Part shown: positions 1 to 5,080 of the stretch, one piece after another | Layout of the letters: each line of letters opens with the position of its first letter | Position numbering within the stretch: position 1 is the first letter of the stretch | Source: an uncultured Bilophila sp. | GTDB taxonomy: Bacteria; Desulfobacterota; Desulfovibrionia; Desulfovibrionales; Desulfovibrionaceae | NCBI GenBank assembly: GCA_959604115.1 | Contig: CAUHBW010000244.1 | Coordinates: 1-6,081, forward strand | Reading direction: 5' to 3' | DNA: 6,081 nt | The notes under the pieces: generated by a model | The model's database searches: none | Told to the model about the DNA's origin: nothing | The model's input: only the letters and a program-made list of their open reading frames with translations | Program-made: the position numbers and the translations under genes

Positions 1-36
1 GGAGGAAGGGACTTTCTTCAGAAAGTCCCTTCCTCC
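1..36 (-). terminator. Long perfect hairpin after rfaE1, probable terminator
   Basis: Bases 1-16 are the exact reverse complement of bases 21-36, giving a 16-bp stem with a 4-base loop (TTCA on the plus strand). It begins 17 bases after the rfaE1 stop codon, where a terminator for the parA-parB-rfaE1 unit is expected. The T-tract that would confirm intrinsic termination on the minus strand would lie beyond base 1 and cannot be seen. Arm composition (C/T-rich outer part, CTTTC next to the loop) resembles the cut hairpin at 6051-6081. Confidence 0.65.
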
Positions 37-53
37 CCCCTCCAATTTCATCT

Positions 54-1067
54 TCACCACTTCGTAATAACCACCGGCAAATCCCGAATGGCCTCGCGCA
101 AAGCCTCGGGCGAGGCGACCGCCGCACCGACCTGCGCGACGACAAGCCCGGCGGCGTAGTTGGCGAGCACGCAGGAGGCCAGCAGCGGCACTCCGGCGGC
201 AAGCCCGAGCCCGAGCGTGGCGATCACCGTGTCGCCCGCGCCGGTGACGTCAAAGACATCCTGCGCCATCGTGGGCACATGCCAGACGTCCGCACCGGAA
301 AACAGAGCCATGCCGTCCGGCCCGAGCGTCGTCAGCAGATGCGGACAGCCGACCTTGCCCAGAATGGACCGACCGGCGGCAAGAATCTCCTCGCGGCTCC
401 GCACCGGCATCCCGGCGCACTCGCCCGTTTCCTTGGTGTTCGGCGTCAGCAGGAAGGAACCGCCGTACAGCCCCACGTTGCTCGGCTTGGGATCGATCAG
501 AACCTTGACCGGATGCGGGCAGGATGCCAGCAAGGCCCGGAAACGGTCCATGAACGCCGCCGAAACCAGCCCCTTGCTGTAGTCCGACAGAATCACCACC
601 TCATGATCGGGAAGCTGGGCGGCGACGACGGACAGAACGGCCTCTTGCTCGTCGTCGGAAAAGGGGCTGGCGTCCTCCTGATCCAGACGCAGCATCTGCT
701 GCCGCCGGGCCATGACCCGCGTCTTCACCGTGGTGGGCCGAAGCGGCAAGGTGACGAACGCGCCTCGAATCCCCTCGGTACGGACCAACGAACGGATGCG
801 TTCGGCGGAGGCGTCTTCACCCATTGAGCCGATGAGCGTAGCCACGCCGCCGAGCGCCACGATGTTGCGGGCCACGTTGCCCGCGCCGCCGAGCAGATAG
901 CGTTCGCGCTCGATCCGCACGACCGGCACGGGCGCTTCCGGCGAAATGCGATCGGCGTCACCCATGAGATAGGCGTCCAGCATGACGTCGCCGACGACCA
1001 GCACGCGCTTGCCGATCAAGTCGCCGACGACATCGGGCGTCAAAAGAACGGAAGACACGTCAGACAT
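54..1067 (-). CDS. rfaE1: D-glycero-beta-D-manno-heptose-7-phosphate kinase (RfaE domain I, PfkB family)
   Basis: A 337-residue ribokinase/PfkB-family sugar kinase. The family phosphorylates heptose 7-phosphate to the 1,7-bisphosphate in the cytoplasm, an early step to ADP-heptose for LPS inner core. Visible motifs are the N-terminal GDVMLDAYLMGDADRISPEAP (about 26-46), the glycine-rich GGAGNVARN (60-68), SDYSKGLVS (161-169), LTPNTKE (207-213), and DVTGAGDT (273-280) with the catalytic Asp at 279. E. coli HldE is a fused protein of about 475 residues; here the frame stops after the kinase domain, so the nucleotidyltransferase (RfaE2) must be encoded elsewhere. The start at 1067 is chosen over an in-frame start at 1139 because family homology begins just after it and AAAGGA lies 5 bases upstream. 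The start overlaps the parB stop by 8 bases (ATGTCTGA), which suggests translational coupling. Assignment to heptose rather than another PfkB sugar rests on whole-sequence resemblance and is strong. Confidence 0.93.
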   Translation of the reverse strand: MSDVSSVLLTPDVVGDLIGKRVLVVGDVMLDAYLMGDADRISPEAPVPVVRIERERYLLGGAGNVARNIVALGGVATLIGSMGEDASAERIRSLVRTEGIRGAFVTLPLRPTTVKTRVMARRQQMLRLDQEDASPFSDDEQEAVLSVVAAQLPDHEVVILSDYSKGLVSAAFMDRFRALLASCPHPVKVLIDPKPSNVGLYGGSFLLTPNTKETGECAGMPVRSREEILAAGRSILGKVGCPHLLTTLGPDGMALFSGADVWHVPTMAQDVFDVTGAGDTVIATLGLGLAAGVPLLASCVLANYAAGLVVAQVGAAVASPEALREAIRDLPVVITKW

Positions 1068-2049
1068 GAAAATCCTTTGGTTCGGAGTCTTGCCCGGAGA
1101 CGGCGAGGTCCAGCCCCAGACGGCGCAGAAGGTCCGCAAGCTGCTCCTCCGATTCGTAGGGCAGCGTGATCCGGCCCGCGCGATCGTTCCCGGAAATAGA
1201 CGCCTTGGCGGCGACGGATTCCCGAAGCCGACGGATCGCCAATTTGATGCTCGCCGGTTTGGGAGCGCGGGGGCGTTTCGCCACGGGTGCGGCGGAGGCG
1301 AGCGAGGACGGCAGCAGACCGTACCGCTTCCAGTGGATGACCGCCTCCTCGGCTTCGCGCACAGACAGGCGACGGCTCAGAATCGCCTCGAACAGCACGT
1401 CCTGCAACGCCCGCTCGGGCAGGGCCAGCACGGCCCGGGCGTGTCCCGGCGTAAAGGAGCCTTCCCTGAGCGCTTCCTGCATGGGACGCGGCAACTGGAG
1501 CAGGCGCAAAGAGTTCGCCACGGCGGAACGGCTTTTGCCGAGCCGCTGCGCCAGTTCCTCCTGACTGAACGGCAGCCGCTCGCGGAGGGACTGGATCGCC
1601 TGCGCCTCTTCAAGAGGATTCAGATCTTCGCGCTGGAGGTTCTCGATGAGCGCGGCGGTCAGGGCGTCCTCGTCGGACATTTCCCGGAGCAGCACCGGAA
1701 CCTCGGTCAGCCCGGCCCGCTGCGCGGCGCGCCAGCGACGTTCTCCGGCCACGATTTCGTATACGGTCGCCGTCTCCGTCCGGCGCGGACGCACCAGCAG
1801 GGGCTGGATGATCCCCTGACTACGGATGGACGCCGCCAGTTCCTCAAGCGCGGCCTCGTCAAAATGCTTGCGGGGCTGGTTCCTGCACGGCGTCAGCGCG
1901 GCGATGGGGAGGGTCGTCGTCTGTTTGGGCGTCGAAGCCGCGGAAACCTCAGCCTCTCCCTTCGCGTCCGAAGGCCGCTCGACAGTCTGGGTGGTGTTGC
2001 GGAACAGGGCGTCCAGACCACGCCCCAAACCACGTTCAGTCGCGGACAT
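1060..2049 (-). CDS. parB: Chromosome-partitioning protein ParB (Noc/ParB family, CTP-dependent clamp)
   Basis: A 329-residue chromosomal ParB that binds parS, loads as a CTP-dependent sliding clamp and recruits SMC and ParA. The N-terminus carries the typical RGLGRGLDALF (6-16), which contains the Arg-rich segment that stimulates ParA ATPase. A Gln/Thr-rich linker leads to the CTP-binding ParB/Sulfiredoxin domain, with GERRWRAAQRAG (102-113) and ENLQREDLNPLEEAQA (136-151). The helix-turn-helix is EELAQRLGKSRSAVANSLRLL (164-184) and is followed by the parS-reading helices through about 240. Residues 245-285 form an Ala/Pro/Lys-rich linker, and 286-315 is the C-terminal dimerisation domain (GRITLPYESEEQLADLLRRL). 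Length is ordinary for the family. The ATG at 2049 has GTGAGG 7 bases upstream. It lies 63 bases after parA with a parS-like site in the gap, and overlaps rfaE1 at its end. Confidence 0.97.
   Translation of the reverse strand: MSATERGLGRGLDALFRNTTQTVERPSDAKGEAEVSAASTPKQTTTLPIAALTPCRNQPRKHFDEAALEELAASIRSQGIIQPLLVRPRRTETATVYEIVAGERRWRAAQRAGLTEVPVLLREMSDEDALTAALIENLQREDLNPLEEAQAIQSLRERLPFSQEELAQRLGKSRSAVANSLRLLQLPRPMQEALREGSFTPGHARAVLALPERALQDVLFEAILSRRLSVREAEEAVIHWKRYGLLPSSLASAAPVAKRPRAPKPASIKLAIRRLRESVAAKASISGNDRAGRITLPYESEEQLADLLRRLGLDLAVSGQDSEPKDFHV
1073..1078 (-). promoter_or_regulatory. Ribosome-binding site deciding the rfaE1 start
   Basis: On the minus strand AAAGGA lies 5 bases before the ATG at 1067, inside the last codons of parB. 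It favours this start over the longer frame beginning at 1139. Confidence 0.7.
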
Positions 2050-2092
2050 GGGAAAACCTCACTGTCGTTCCGGGCAGGATCGGCCTGCCGGT

Positions 2093-2108
2093 GTTTTCAC
2101 GTGGAACA
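2093..2108. promoter_or_regulatory. parS: parS-like site between parA and parB (13/16 match)
   Basis: The sequence GTTTTCACGTGGAACA matches the consensus TGTTTCACGTGAAACA at 13 of 16 positions and keeps the central CACGTG intact. The right half also matches the known GAACA variant of parS half-sites. It starts the 63-base parA-parB gap, only 4 bases beyond the parA stop codon on the transcribed strand. Taken alone it would be marginal; its position inside the par operon and the two better matches nearby raise confidence. Confidence 0.6.
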
Positions 2109-2112
2109 CGAG

Positions 2113-2898
2113 TCAGTCCTTCGCCGCCTTGGCGGGGGGCTTGCGCATGACGATTTCCTTGGCGAGATTCAGATAGGCTTCCGAGCCCTTGGACTTGATG
2201 TCGTAATGAAGGATCGACTTGCCGAAGCTCGGGGCTTCCGAGAGGCGCACGGTGCGGGGAATGAGGGTCTTGCAGACCTGATCGGGGAAACAGCGTTCCA
2301 CTTCGCTCTGCACCTGCCGGGTCAGCCGGTTTCTGCCGTCGTACATGGTCAGCACGATGCCGAGCAGGGCCAACTGCGGATTGAGACGCTTCTTGACCTG
2401 CTCATAGGTTTGCAGAAGCTTGACGATGCCCTCCAACGCGAAGAACTCGCACTGGAGCGGCACGAGGATTTCCCTCGCGGCGCACAGGGCGTTGAGCGTC
2501 AGCAGGCCGAGCGACGGCGGGCAGTCGAGGATGATGTAGTCGAAACGCTTTCCCAGAGGCTCAAGCAAATCGGTCAGGTAAAATTCGCGGCCGATCTTGT
2601 CCACGAGTTCCAGCTCGGCGGCCGCGAGGTCCGTGCCCGAAGGCAACAGGAACAGGAACGGGGAAACCGTGGACAGGATGGCTTCGTTGACGCGCTCGGG
2701 CTGGAAAAACGATGTGTACAGATTGCACGGCAGGGCATCCTGACCGAACCCCAGCCCGCTGGTCGTGTTCGCCTGCGGGTCGCAATCCACAAGCAAAACG
2801 CGCTTTTCCATGATCGCCAGCGAAGCGGCCAGATTGATGGCGGTGGTGGTTTTGCCCACGCCGCCCTTCTGATTGGCAATGGCAATGATTCGAGCCAT
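2113..2898 (-). CDS. parA: Chromosome-partitioning ATPase ParA (Soj/MinD-type deviant Walker ATPase)
   Basis: A 261-residue ParA/Soj that dimerises on ATP, binds DNA non-specifically and moves ParB-parS complexes during chromosome segregation. The deviant Walker A is KGGVGKTT (11-18), with signature Lys11. The Walker A' segment is LLVDCDPQANTTSGLG (35-50). Walker B is IILDCPPSLG (122-131). The family segments LVPLQCEFFALEG (145-157), GIVLTMYDGRN (180-190) and IPRTVRLSEAPSFGKSI (213-229) all follow in order. Short length and lack of an N-terminal DNA-binding domain mark it as the chromosomal type, not the long plasmid type. The frame is open upstream to 3201, but homology starts exactly at the ATG at 2898, and GAGGG lies 6 bases before it. 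It is the first gene of the parA-parB-rfaE1 unit. A 15/16 parS match sits 15 bases upstream of the start, which suggests ParB feedback. Confidence 0.97.
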   Translation of the reverse strand: MARIIAIANQKGGVGKTTTAINLAASLAIMEKRVLLVDCDPQANTTSGLGFGQDALPCNLYTSFFQPERVNEAILSTVSPFLFLLPSGTDLAAAELELVDKIGREFYLTDLLEPLGKRFDYIILDCPPSLGLLTLNALCAAREILVPLQCEFFALEGIVKLLQTYEQVKKRLNPQLALLGIVLTMYDGRNRLTRQVQSEVERCFPDQVCKTLIPRTVRLSEAPSFGKSILHYDIKSKGSEAYLNLAKEIVMRKPPAKAAKD

Positions 2899-2913
2899 GA
2901 TGTCCCTCGTTGC

Positions 2914-2929
2914 TGTTTCACGGGAAACA
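2914..2929. promoter_or_regulatory. parS: parS site in the parA leader (15/16 match)
   Basis: TGTTTCACGGGAAACA differs from the consensus TGTTTCACGTGAAACA only by G in place of T in the central CACGTG. It lies 15 bases upstream of the parA ATG, between that start and the candidate promoter at 2950-2978. ParB bound here could act as an operator for the par operon as well as a nucleation point for segregation. The changed base is in the core recognised by the ParB helix-turn-helix, so affinity may be reduced. Confidence 0.8.
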
Positions 2930-2949
2930 GACACGGTTTCCCTTACCGT

Positions 2950-2978
2950 TCTGTAGAAGATGTGACAGGCCGCGTCAA
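2950..2978 (-). promoter_or_regulatory. Candidate sigma70-type promoter for parA-parB-rfaE1
   Basis: Reading the minus strand, TTGACG (2978-2973) matches the -35 box at 5 of 6 bases. It is followed after exactly 17 bases by TACAGA (2955-2950), a weak 3 of 6 match to the -10 box. The start of transcription would be near 2943, giving a leader of about 45 bases that contains the parS at 2914-2929. It lies just downstream of the probable terminator at 2991-3057, as expected for a new transcription unit. The weak -10 keeps confidence modest. Confidence 0.45.
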
Positions 2979-2990
2979 GAGACTGACGGG

Positions 2991-3057
2991 AAAGAATAAA
3001 AGAGGAGGATATACCACAGGGGAACATTGTTCTCTCCCGCACCGTTCCGGTACATCC
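2991..3057 (-). terminator. Probable intrinsic terminator upstream of parA
   Basis: On the minus strand GGATGTACC (3057-3049) pairs with GGTATATCC (3015-3007) over 9 bp, including one G-U pair. The interval can add an inner helix: GAAC/GTTC at 3032-3029 and 3025-3022, plus GGG/CCC. The helix is followed immediately by the T-rich TCCTCTTTTATTCTTT (3006-2991). This would end transcripts coming from rluD-coaE or from a small RNA in the gap. A competing hairpin at 3039-3053 shares bases 3049-3053 and cannot form at the same time. Confidence 0.45.
3039..3053 (-). other. Hairpin competing with the terminator helix
   Basis: As minus-strand RNA, GUACCG and CGGUGC form a 6-bp stem (one U-G pair) closed by a three-base GAA loop. 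Bases 3049-3053 are also needed for the terminator helix at 3007-3057, so the two structures exclude each other. That resembles attenuator architecture, but no ligand-binding domain or leader peptide is recognised. Confidence 0.35.
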
Positions 3058-3060
3058 GCC

Positions 3061-3107
3061 GCGTCCGACACGATAGCTCCCCAGCGGGGGACGAGAGTGT
3101 CGGACGC
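3061..3107 (-). repeat. Long inverted repeat with 11-bp perfect arms
   Basis: Bases 3061-3071 (GCGTCCGACAC) are the exact reverse complement of 3097-3107. Inside, TCCCC (3078-3082) and GGGGA (3087-3091) form a second 5-bp helix with a four-base loop, giving a two-tier stem with an asymmetric internal loop. No T-tract follows on either strand, so a simple terminator is unlikely. It could be a structured RNA element or a palindromic protein-binding site; the family is not recognised. Confidence 0.6.
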
Positions 3108-3141
3108 CAGAAAAGGAAAAAGGAGAGGCGCCGCGCGGCTT

Positions 3142-3193
3142 GCCCTTTCCTTTGTCGGAAAAGGCAACAACTGTCCGGTACGCGGACCAGTTG
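3142..3193 (-). other. Two adjacent hairpins downstream of rluD-coaE; possible terminator
   Basis: Bases 3168-3193 form CAACT/AGTTG and GTCCG/CGGAC helices (10 bp with one bulged base, five-base loop). On the minus strand this is followed by TTGCCTTTTCC, which would suit a weak terminator about 105 bases past the rluD-coaE stop. The next 24 bases (3142-3165) form a 9-bp stem with a six-base loop whose fourth pair is G-U only on the minus strand. The rest of the gap upstream (3194-3298) shows no gene; its only clear structure is a 7-bp inverted repeat, GGAGACG at 3229-3235 with CGTCTCC at 3264-3270. Confidence 0.4.
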
Positions 3194-3298
3194 CGGCGCA
3201 ACGCCCGCTGCGGAACGCCCCCGGAACCGGAGACGGCGTTGTTTCCTGTTTGGCTCCGGGCGGCGTCTCCACGAAAAACGGATCCGCCGGGAAAGGCC

Positions 3299-4936
3299 CT
3301 ACTCGTCCGATCTGGGGCACGGTTCGTTCACCAGCGACGCCCATTCGGCAAGGAACGCGGACCGGCCTTCTGCTTCCCAGTTGTCCATTTCGCCGACAAA
3401 GGCCGCCGCCTTGTCCCGCAATTCAGTTTCCGTGCCGGAATTGGCGACGACGCGGTCGCACCCCGCCATCTTGCGCTCCTGCGTCCATTGCAGGCCGTCC
3501 ATCCGGGCCATAAACGCATCCGACCAGCCCCGGACGTCCACCAGGCGGCGGCAACGTTCGCCCTGCTCGCAGGCGACGCCCACCACATACGGCTTCCCTT
3601 CCCCGCAGATTTTCCGGCTCCAGCCGGACTCGAACCACAGCGGAACCTCCGCGACGGCATACCCCCGCCCCGCTTCCTCCTGTCCGCTCCAGAACCGTTC
3701 CAGATCATCCAGTACCAGCGGGTGCAACAGGTTTTCCAGTTCCCGCACGTCCACGCCGGACTCGGCGGAAGGCAGCAGCGCGGCGGCCAAAGCCTTGCGG
3801 TCCACGGGCGAACGGTCGTCCGGAACGAACCGGTCGCCGTACCGTCGGCGCAGGGCCTGCCACGCTTCCTGTCCGGGCTCGTACAGCCGGATCACAGCCG
3901 CGTCCGCGCTCCACGTGGGTACGCCCCGCTCCGCCAGCAGGCGCATGAACAACGACTTGCCCGAGCCCGCCACGCCGGTCACGACCACGCGCCGCATATG
4001 GCGCTCCAGCGTCAACGCCGTCCGTACGAAATCCTCCGGCGGCGGGCAGGTAAAGGCCATCGGTTCGCCCGTAAACGGATGCACGAAGGACAAATGCCAC
4101 GCGTGCAGCATCTGCCGGGGCGCGGGATCGTGCTTGAGCAGCACGCCGGGAACCGGCGGCGAAAGCGTCTGCCCGCCTCTCCCGTACAGCCTGTCGCCCC
4201 AGAGCGGGTGCCCGACATGCGCCATGTGCACGCGAATCTGATGCGTGCGGCCCGTAAAAATCCGTACCCCGAGCAGCGCATAGCCCCGTCCCCTGTGCAG
4301 CACGCGCCACGCGCTCCGGGCTTCCTTGCCGTTCTTCACCACCGCGACCTTGACCTTGACCGTGGGGTGTCTGCCGAGCGGCGCGTCGACCTCGCCCATC
4401 GGCGCGGGCACGCCCTGCACCAGCGCCAGATACTCCTTGCGGATTTCCCGTTCCGCGAACGCTTCCGAGAGCCGCAGCCGGGCCTCTTCCGTCAGCGCGA
4501 CGCAGATGAGTCCCGAGGTGTCCTTGTCCAGCCGGTGCACGATGCCGGGCCGGAAGCCCTCCTGCGCCCGCAGCGACGGGAACCGCGCCACCAGCCGGTG
4601 CACGAGCGTCCCCTCGGGGCAGCTCGGTGCGGGGTGGACGGTCATGCCCGCCGGTTTGTTGAGCACGGCGAGCCATTCGTCCTGATATACAATTTCGAGG
4701 TCGCCCTCTTCCGGCCGCACGGACGTGGGCTCGGCGTCCATCCGCAGTTCGACGCGCTGCCCCGGTCCCACCTTGGCGGACACGTCCGTGCACGTCGCCC
4801 CGTCCACAAGACAACCGCCGTCACGGATCGCCCGCTTGATTTTTTCACGTGAAACATCCCGCTCCCGCAGGGCGTCCCCCAGGAACCGGTCAAGGCGCGT
4901 ACGCCCTTCTTCTACCGTAAACGTATAATTTTTCAT
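3299..4936 (-). CDS. Fusion protein: RluA/RluD-family 23S rRNA pseudouridine synthase + dephospho-CoA kinase (CoaE)
   Basis: One uninterrupted frame of 545 residues with two enzymes. Residues 1-65 resemble an S4 RNA-binding domain (RLDRFLGDAL at 14-23, VSREKIKRAIRDG at 28-40). Residues 80-300 are an RluA-type pseudouridine synthase: VLNKPAGMTVHP (91-102), HRLDKDTSG (134-142) with catalytic Asp137, and GRTHQIRVHMAHVGHPLWGD (229-248). It would isomerise uridines in 23S rRNA; the exact site cannot be told. Residues 314-545 are CoaE, which phosphorylates dephospho-CoA in the last step of coenzyme A synthesis: P-loop GVAGSGKS (321-328), the CoA-site segment SADAAVIRLYEPG (343-355), LENLLHP (400-406), VPLWFESG (431-438), and a C-terminal RR...Q...N segment. 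The first Asp of the usual DAD is Ser343; the second, proposed as catalytic, is kept (Asp345). I chose the ATG at 4936 over the in-frame GTG at 5002 because S4 homology starts there, though neither has a clear Shine-Dalgarno. A parS lies inside codons 28-33. I recall similar fused annotations in Desulfovibrio, from memory only. Confidence 0.9.
   Translation of the reverse strand: MKNYTFTVEEGRTRLDRFLGDALRERDVSREKIKRAIRDGGCLVDGATCTDVSAKVGPGQRVELRMDAEPTSVRPEEGDLEIVYQDEWLAVLNKPAGMTVHPAPSCPEGTLVHRLVARFPSLRAQEGFRPGIVHRLDKDTSGLICVALTEEARLRLSEAFAEREIRKEYLALVQGVPAPMGEVDAPLGRHPTVKVKVAVVKNGKEARSAWRVLHRGRGYALLGVRIFTGRTHQIRVHMAHVGHPLWGDRLYGRGGQTLSPPVPGVLLKHDPAPRQMLHAWHLSFVHPFTGEPMAFTCPPPEDFVRTALTLERHMRRVVVTGVAGSGKSLFMRLLAERGVPTWSADAAVIRLYEPGQEAWQALRRRYGDRFVPDDRSPVDRKALAAALLPSAESGVDVRELENLLHPLVLDDLERFWSGQEEAGRGYAVAEVPLWFESGWSRKICGEGKPYVVGVACEQGERCRRLVDVRGWSDAFMARMDGLQWTQERKMAGCDRVVANSGTETELRDKAAAFVGEMDNWEAEGRSAFLAEWASLVNEPCPRSDE
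3995..4007 (-). promoter_or_regulatory. Possible internal start for a stand-alone CoaE
   Basis: Codon 314 of the fusion is an in-frame ATG (3997-3995), three residues before the VVVTG strand that opens the CoaE domain. GGAG (4007-4004 on the minus strand) lies 6 bases before it. This is a better ribosome-binding arrangement than that of the full-length start. Initiation here would give a 232-residue CoaE, close to the usual length of about 200. It is an inference from spacing alone. Confidence 0.4.
4841..4856. promoter_or_regulatory. parS: parS site inside the pseudouridine synthase coding region (15/16 match)
   Basis: TTTTTCACGTGAAACA matches TGTTTCACGTGAAACA at every position but the second and keeps the whole CACGTG core with both inner flanks. 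On the coding strand it spells the codons for Val-Ser-Arg-Glu-Lys at residues 28-32 of the fusion protein, so it serves as protein code and probable ParB site at once. It is 1.9 kb from the parS in the parA leader, within the usual reach of a parS cluster. Confidence 0.78.
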
Positions 4937-4952
4937 ATATAGTGACTGTCGC

Positions 4953-5032
4953 GGGGAAGAAAAACCTTGCCAAAGAAAGGTTCTCCCTCCCCAGCGCCCC
5001 ACCGTTCCAAAAACTTTCGGCTGTGGGGAGGG
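4953..5032 (-). repeat. Composite inverted repeat / terminator-like element between glycosyltransferase and rluD-coaE
   Basis: Two nested structures share one C/T-rich stretch. CCCTCCCCA (4985-4993) is the exact reverse complement of TGGGGAGGG (5024-5032), with 30 bases between. On the minus strand AACCTT (4982-4977) pairs with AAGGTT (4968-4963), extendable with wobble pairs, and runs straight into a T-rich stretch (TTTCTTCC). That reads as a terminator for the upstream glycosyltransferase transcript. The sequence AGAAAGGTTCTCC at 4974-4986 reappears inverted at 6062-6074, so the element belongs to the same hairpin family as the one at the window's right edge. Confidence 0.45.
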
Positions 5033-5036
5033 TATT

Positions 5037-5057
5037 CGCCGGGAGTCCGTTCCGGCG
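5037..5057 (-). other. Short GC hairpin after the glycosyltransferase
   Basis: CGCCGG (5037-5042) and CCGGCG (5052-5057) form a perfect 6-bp stem with a nine-base loop, 23 bases past the glycosyltransferase stop. No T-tract follows on the minus strand, so it may only protect a 3' end or assist the larger element next to it. Confidence 0.35.
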
Positions 5058-5080
5058 TGGTTTCATTCAAACGGAAAAGG

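Noticed and set aside
2899..3201. Upstream in-frame extension of parA
   Set aside because: It would run through the parS, promoter and hairpin region; ParA proteins begin at the MARIIAIANQKGGVGKT segment, which has its own ribosome-binding site.
2943..3344. 133-residue minus-strand frame across the parA upstream gap
   Set aside because: It is Pro/Arg-rich with no domain, no clear ribosome-binding site, and overlaps the end of rluD-coaE. The gap is better explained by RNA structure and regulatory sites.
982..3513. 843-residue open frame on the plus strand
   Set aside because: It lies antisense to parB, parA and the end of rluD-coaE, has low-complexity Arg/Gly/Gln-rich composition and no recognisable domain. 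It is a by-product of GC-rich codon bias on the opposite strand.
3912..3917. CACGTG core in the CoaE part as a further parS
   Set aside because: The flanking five bases on both sides do not resemble TGTTT/AAACA, so a core alone is not enough.
3140..4852. 570-residue and other long plus-strand frames opposite the fusion gene
   Set aside because: They mirror the coding phase of the real gene, have Arg/Pro-rich composition, and show no motif.
4924..4929. Plus-strand TATAAT
   Set aside because: There is no fitting -35 box and no plus-strand gene downstream; it falls within the first codons of rluD-coaE.
4937..5002. GTG start 22 codons upstream of the chosen start of rluD-coaE
   Set aside because: The added residues have no family resemblance and fall inside the inverted-repeat element; homology begins right after the ATG at 4936.
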